Of a stretch of 64,000 nucleotides of DNA, positions 57,921-64,000 are shown in pieces (position 1 is the first letter of the stretch; the number at the start of each line of letters is the position of its first letter). The notes below the pieces were generated by a model. That model had not been told where the DNA came from and ran no database searches. It saw nothing but the letters and a program-made list of their open reading frames with translations. This stretch comes from Plecoglossus altivelis (taxonomy: Eukaryota > Chordata > Actinopteri > Osmeriformes > Plecoglossidae), in NCBI GenBank assembly GCA_036571765.1, contig BROE01000024.1, positions 2,802,195-2,866,194 of the forward strand. The letters are read 5' to 3'. The translations under genes and the position numbers were made by a program.

Positions 57921-59299
57921 CATGGTCGGCGTGAACCGTGGTACGGCTGTGGCTGTGTGTGAAGTCGTGTGTTTCGGTGCGCTGTCATATTGTTCTCCTC
58001 GTCTATGGCTTTAGATCGACACAACAGCCTTGCTCTGCTTTTCCTTTGACTAGTACGCACAGAGTAGAAGAGACGACGGACTACTGGATCGCATTCTGCC
58101 TAATGAGAGAAGTAGGTAGCGCTGTAGGAGAGGAAAACATCACTGATACAGAAGAGAGAGAGGACAGGTCTGAGAGAGAAGGAGTGAGGGAAGGGAGGAG
58201 AGTATGCATGCCTCGAGATCTAAGAGAGAGAAAAGAGGACAGGTTGAGGACGAGAGGACATCACTTAAGAGAGACGAGGGGGTCTTGCACTAATCCCAAT
58301 AGAACCGAGGTGGGAGAAAAAAAGGAGTGAGATGAAGTGAGGAGCGAAGCCTTAAGAAGAAGGACAGATAGGGGCAGATAAGAGAAAGACTAAAAATGGC
58401 AGCAAGAGCGAGACTGAGCCAAAGAGAGAGGCTGATTGAGAGAGTATCATCTTTTTGTACTTGATGTGATCTTCAATGATTAAATTACAGCCGGTAATAC
58501 ATTGTTTCGACGTTATTCAAGGTTGTCTTCCAGAACAAATCCAGGTGCAGGTTGAACTTAATTGGGCAGATAAAACATCCTAAATGAATGTCTAACTGGG
58601 CCTCATCTTGGCATGCTAAAATCTAAACATCGAATGTCCTTTCTTTTTATTCAACACTATTGGAATCCTTCTCTCACCCTGCAGTTACTCTCTTGTTATT
58701 AAGTATTCCTCCATTTTCAGGTTGAGTCACGTCAAGACAGTCTACCATCTGGTGAACAGCTAGGCCTGGACTCAAGAGGTCACACTATATTTGGACAAAG
58801 TGCCAGCCTTCTACACACCAGCTATTCATTTGATAGGAGCCCGTTTTTGCGTCATTGTAGCAGTTCATGGCTTCCCTTGTTTTGCCATCAGAGACTTTTT
58901 TTTTGTAAGGAAACCCATCGTGTCACTTACTGTTGAGCCAAAGGTGCACATTACCCAACACTCAGTCTGTTAGGCCATGTCTGTCAAGTCTTTATCTCTC
59001 CCTAGAGTCTAGGGCCTAGACAGAGACGAACCAAAGAGAGAATCTCACCAGCCTCCTACTTCCTAAGCGATACTTCCTATCCTTCCTTCCTGCCCGATTG
59101 TGGGAAATGTGTGTTCATACGAGTGTGCGTGCGCGCGTGTGTTTGACTGTGTCTGCTTGACTGTGTGTTGGAGGATGTGAGGCCGTCCTAGCCAATAGAG
59201 AAGTTGAACCAAAAAACTGAAAACTGAGGAAGGTTCACAGGGTGAATAACGCACATCATGAAGGTATTGGATTTTTCTGCTGAGTGAGCGCATAAAGAG

Positions 59300-59403
59300 A
59301 GCGTGTGTGTGTTGTGTGTGTGTGTGTGTGTGGGGGGGGNNNNNNNNNNNNNNNNNNNNNNNNNNNNNNNNNNNNNNNNNNNNNGGGGGGGGGGGGGGGG
59401 GGG
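59300..59403. other. Assembly gap (45 N) inside (GT)nGn
   Basis: N at 59340-59384, flanked left by a GT repeat and 8 Gs and right by about 19 Gs. The gap size is probably nominal. Confidence 0.92.
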
Positions 59404-59708
59404 TATAGGTGTGAGAGTGTGTTTTGAAGGTGGAGTGTGTGTACACTGCACCGGAGCGTTGACCAACGGGAACAGATCTCTCTGGGAGCAAGGTTGGAGG
59501 GAGAGGACTCACACCGTCGCCTCATGTTCAACAGTCATCATAGCATCCCTGTGCTATTAGCCATACGCTACGCTGTCGTGTTATCAATCCCATGCTATTA
59601 ACCCCATATTATTCAGTAATGGTATTACTCTGGCCCCCATGTACGTAAGCGAGCGAGAAAGGGTTTATGTGTGTTTATGAGAGAGAGAGATTGTATGTGT
59701 GTGTGTGT

Positions 59709-59744
<36 letters not shown>

Positions 59745-60029
59745 AAGTGCGTGCGCACGCAGGCGTGTGGCTAAGTTCAGCAGGTCCCTGTGTTGTTCTG
59801 TACTTCATCCTGAGGGCATATTCCTTCACACACAAACATTTCACAGGGAAACGATTTGTGCATATTTACCCTGTGATAAAGTAGAAACGGAATATGCATG
59901 TGAGCCATCAAACATGCAATCCAAATCACCTAAATAAAAGAGCTATGAGACAGATGCATCTGCGCTGCAAGGAGCAGACAAATCACTCATGAAATATTCT
60001 CTCTGTGCCCTTGTTGTGTCTCTCCATGT

Positions 60030-60130
60030 GTCATTGTGTGTGTGTGTGTGTCATTGTGTGTGTCTATGAGTGTGTGTGTGTCATTGTGTGCATCTATGCG
60101 TGTGTGTGTGTGTGTTTGTGTGTGTCTATG

Positions 60131-60177
<47 letters not shown>
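60030..60177 (+). repeat. (GT)n with TCATTGTGTG interruptions
   Basis: Imperfect GT repeats over about 150 bases ending in an uninterrupted run of over 40 bases. Confidence 0.9.
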
Positions 60178-60179
<2 letters not shown>

Positions 60180-60449
60180 CGGCCGCAACAGAATACCAAA
60201 CCGTTGCCCCCCAAACTCCCCAAAACATAAACAGCGTCAATATTTCATGGTTGCAGTGAGTTATTAGTGTTCGATGTTGTTATCCTACATCATCACAAAG
60301 AGCTTTGCTGTGATTTCACAATGATCAGGCCACATCACCTTATAAGTTCACTTCGCGTTATGTTGTCGGATATGAGTATGTGTGTCAGCGACAGTAAGGA
60401 ATACAGAGAGTCTCTTGGTGTGTGAGTGTGTGTGTGAGAGTATTGACTG

Positions 60450-60483
<34 letters not shown>

Positions 60484-61017
60484 TGTGTGAACGTGTGTAT
60501 GTTCTACTCTGCAGAATTTCCAATGTGCTGCCTGTGTGTATGGCTGAGTGAGCAGAAGGAGATGACACAGCACAGTCTCCCATCTCTTAGGGTTCTTTTT
60601 ATTGGACAACACATCATACCAACACACACACACACACACACACAATATTTTCTCTCCCTCTCACACATACGTACACATTCTCTCTCTCTCTCTCTCTCGC
60701 CCTCCATCGCTCTCTCCTGTCTCTGATCGTCTCCCTCGCTCTCCTTCTCCGTGTCAGTCAGGCTGTTCGTTTCTCTCTTCCCTCCTTCACACTGTTTCCC
60801 CTCCTTCTCCCCAGCACACTCATGCTGCACAACATGATTCAGTGTCAATCAGTCCATCTATCCGTCTAACAGCTATTGTGTCAAACTTTTCCTTGGTCCA
60901 GATTCGAATGGTTTCTACAGGAAAAGTTACCGGGGCGAGGTGTTTATGTTGGAACCGCACGCAGTCCTTCAAGTCTCAAGTCACCAACTGTTGAGTGACG
61001 GATCGCCAAAGACAGAT

Positions 61018-61058
61018 AGACAGATGCAGAGGCAGACAGACAGACAGACAGACAGGCA

Positions 61059-61089
<31 letters not shown>

Positions 61090-61092
61090 TGG

Positions 61093-61159
<67 letters not shown>

Positions 61160-61160
61160 A
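61018..61160 (+). repeat. (CAGA)n(CAGG)n tetranucleotide repeat
   Basis: CAGA units pass into about 24 CAGG units (one GGCT interruption). The opposite strand reads (CCTG)n(TCTG)n. Confidence 0.94.
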
Positions 61161-62534
61161 ACGATCGCTCTTCGGGGTGAAAGTCGGCATCGTCTCGCCA
61201 AATCCGTTTCTGCTCGAAGACGCGAGCGCAGCAAACGGCTGAGTGGATGCAAGAGAGTTCGCCATTCTGCGAGCTGCCCTCCCATCTGGTCAATAAAGAT
61301 TATAAAGGCTGGAATAAAACCGGCCTCCCTGCCACAGTGCATTCAAACTGGCCACTCGCTCCTCCTCTCCCTGTGAGCGGCCACTGTGTGGCAGCCAGAG
61401 AGGTTCATTAGCCCGGGGTGGATAATAACAGTGTTCTATCATCGTAGACACACACACACACACACACACATAGACGCACGCAGACTCACGCGCACCCGCC
61501 CACACGCGCACACATCGACGAGCACGGGCCGGCAAATGCCAGCGAGACTTCTGTTGCGTGTTTTGTTACAATGGGGGTGGGTGGAGCGGTCACCTGTGAT
61601 GGTGTTCTTTCTCAAGGAACCATGTGTTGATGCGTGGCACCTGTTACAGCGCTGCAGCGATGTGGGTCGACTCTACTGCATCATATGATCTCCCACCAGC
61701 TTGTTTGGGCTTTGCTGGATCGAGGGCGGTCGCTGTCGTTTACGTTTCCTTTCTTTGGAAAACAAGAGCAAACCACGGGCAGCGTTTGTGGCGACCGATC
61801 GCGGCGGCGAACGCCATTGTGTTCGTCCTGTCGCCTGGCGTTCGTCCATGACAACGTCACAATCAGTGCCGCGGGGGACCCCGGCAAACATGCCTGGTGA
61901 CTGTCGACACCCGGCCAATCCTGCTTCTCGAGATAATGGTAGACAGATAGACAGACAGTCCTGTCCTTGTGGTTACACATGTTGGCATGTGATAGGGAGG
62001 AGGATGGGGCAGGGGAGGTCAGGAGAGAAGGGGAAGAGGACAAGGGAGAGCGTGAGAGGGATGCACATTCTAAGCAGTTCAAAGCTGCCTCTCCTCAGAC
62101 CGCCCCCCTTCATTCAGAATATTCTCTGCTCACGTATTGTGCGTTACTCTCACTGTGTGTGTTATTGTACGTGTGTGTGCGAGCGAACGAGTAAGACCCA
62201 CTACGAAAAACACATTTTGTGAAATATCTACGTCTATGAAGTTTGAGGCTGAGGGCTTGGTGATTATCCAGAACAATGCCCCCAAAAAAAGACAAACTCA
62301 ATTCTTCAGCTTTGTACGCAGGCACGACAGCAGTCTGCACGCTCTCTCCAAACTCTCGAGTCGAGTGTGGCGCATGCATTTCCATCTCTACAGAATCTAT
62401 AGGAGCGCAATCGAATCCCGCCAAGATCAAATCAACGGTTGGCTCCACATGGCAGCTCAAGCCTGCTGGAGATTCTCTCGTACATCCTGCTGAAGACCAA
62501 TTAGAGATTCTTCTTCTGACGCGCTGCTGCCACG

Positions 62535-62547
62535 CCAGCAGGGGGCA
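62535..62547 (+). promoter_or_regulatory. CTCF-like binding site, right flank
   Basis: CCAGCAGGGGGCA matches the CTCF core. Same orientation as the SEC61G intron site 44 kb away. Occupancy is inferred only from the motif. Confidence 0.45.
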
Positions 62548-63359
62548 ATGCAGTAGAGATAGCAATCTGACCCCAGGAGCGGAGGAAGTCCTTCAGACTG
62601 AGGCTATGAAGACCCCAAGGGGTGTCAGCGGGTCCCGTCCACCCCCCCCGTCCCCCGTCCCCCGTCCCTCTCCAGACCTTGCATCCCTCCGCGACTACCC
62701 CGCGGGGTGACAGGAAATGCTCCAGGCTGCCGGCCGCAGGAGAGACTCTCCAGGTGGTCGGGAGACGACGGAAGGTCTGGTAGCTCCAGCAGTCTGCTGG
62801 CCAGCTCTGTCTGCCTCCAGCGAAGCCCTGAAAGCATCCCTGGTGAGAGGGTGCGCTGGCTTCAGTGGCTGAGGGATGGAGTTAGACTTGTGGGATGGGA
62901 GATTGTTATTTATTAGTTGTTAGGTTTCATCTTTGATGCATGGTAAAGGGGTGGGTGCGTTAAGTTTCCATGCTGAGACATGGTGGAGGGGTGGGCAGCG
63001 AAGGTTTTTCTTGAGATAAATGAGGACGGGGTGGTGCTCACAAATCAGAATGTGTTGTGAGACCTTGGGGTGATCAGTGAGCCAGCCATCTATCTGTCTA
63101 TTTGCTGACTTATACATGGCCTTAACAAAATCACCTATTAAAATGCACTGTAGAAATGCACACAAACAGACCGAGTTACGACTCTCTGAGAGACAGCAAT
63201 CTTTTTTACAGGAGTGCCCTTGCCATAGTCAATACATACAGGTAGAGGCATTGAAGACATACACACACACATTCAAGGTAGCACACATGAAACGAAAAAC
63301 TGTACTGCTATGCAAATGCAGGCTTTGCTGAGATACCCCCCTATATCTTTCTCAATCGG

Positions 63360-63558
63360 TTTCTCTCTCTCTTTCTCCTCCTATTCTTCTCTTCCTCTCT
63401 CTTTCTGTCACTCCTTCCACTATTTCCTTTGCTTCTCTCTATTTTAAAAGGTTCCTTTCTTTACCGCTCCCTCTTTCTCTTTCCTGACTTCTCCCTCCCT
63501 CTCTATATCTTATCTTATCTTTTTCTCCTATCCTCTATTGCCCATGTTACTTTACCGC

Positions 63559-63603
<45 letters not shown>

Positions 63604-63660
63604 CCTCTCCCTCTCTCTCCCTCTCCCTCTCCCTCTCTCTCCCTCTCTCTCTCTCCCTCT
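63360..63660 (+). repeat. CT-rich low-complexity tract
   Basis: TCTC and CCCTCTCC units, densest at 63560-63660. Confidence 0.9.
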
Positions 63661-64000
63661 CCAACTCTGTGTCCAGGCTGTAAACAGGAATGTGTTAGGG
63701 TGGTGGGCGTTCCTACTTGGAACGGTATTTGCTACATGCAGTCTTGATAACAGTGATTTAGAAGGTTGCAGTGTTGCTCCATTTAGAAAGAAATGACAGA
63801 AAACAACTTTCATTTTCTGGGCCTTTTTCAAAAGGCCAAACGCAGTTTGCCAGTGCTTGAGGAAGGAAACTCTTTATTTGTTCAGTGTGAGTGCTTTTAT
63901 GTTAACAAGAAAGCACATTGTCTACCCCAACATTTACAAAAGAATTATAAATGGAAACAGGCTTCAATTTCCTCATACATTTATCTTCAATGCATTATAT

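Larger units (their letters stand above)
54675..64000. other. Right flank, no recognised gene; should contain the TPK1 5' end
   Basis: CA at 54740-54820, unique AT-rich sequence at 54.83-55.9 kb, a GGTCTGG array at 55955-56205, CT-rich at 56660-56870 and 57180-57560, a CpG-rich block at 57580-57920, GT runs and a gap near 59.3 kb, GT runs at 59690-60177 and 60440-60500, a CAGG array at 61018-61160, CpG-rich sequence at 61720-61880, and CT repeats at 63360-63660. No exon was recognised. Confidence 0.6.

Overview
This is a vertebrate nuclear window, almost certainly from a teleost fish. The three genes I can read are intron-split with GT-AG junctions, their proteins are close to the vertebrate forms, and the introns are saturated with (CA)n/(GT)n, (GA)n/(CT)n and longer tandem repeats. 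Two runs of N show a draft assembly. The very high dinucleotide-repeat load resembles what is known for cod-like fishes (Gadiformes), but that placement is an inference and I cannot name the species.

Layout. (1) 1-8.3 kb: no exon I recognise. (2) 8.3-16.3 kb, minus strand: complete RAB18, a small GTPase, in seven coding exons (206 aa), with a probable 3' UTR of up to 1.8 kb. (3) 16.3-17.6 kb: a divergent promoter region shared with SEC61G. (4) 17.6-19.67 kb, plus strand: complete SEC61G (68 aa), the gamma subunit of the Sec61 translocon. (5) 19.67-54.7 kb, minus strand: complete coding sequence of TPK1, thiamine pyrophosphokinase (256 aa), in eight coding exons spread over 34.7 kb. SEC61G and TPK1 are tail to tail and their predicted poly(A) sites nearly coincide. 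(6) 54.7-64 kb: no recognised gene. This should hold the TPK1 promoter and 5' UTR (one CpG-rich candidate near 57.6-57.9 kb); a CTCF-like site lies near 62.5 kb.

The genes have separate housekeeping jobs: membrane traffic and lipid droplets (RAB18), protein entry into the ER (SEC61G) and cofactor synthesis (TPK1). They are not an operon or pathway. Their link is architectural: one head-to-head and one tail-to-tail pair.

The most interesting points are regulatory. One TPK1 acceptor has a long UG repeat in place of a polypyrimidine tract, and its branch-point region looks derived from a dispersed repeat. Five of seven TPK1 donors are followed at once by CA-rich sequence. A cluster of promoter motifs lies inside the last TPK1 intron. 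The first 89 bases of the window recur 26.6 kb away. I found no undescribed gene system, CRISPR array, rRNA, intact tRNA or intact transposon gene. Most long open frames here are translations of simple repeats.
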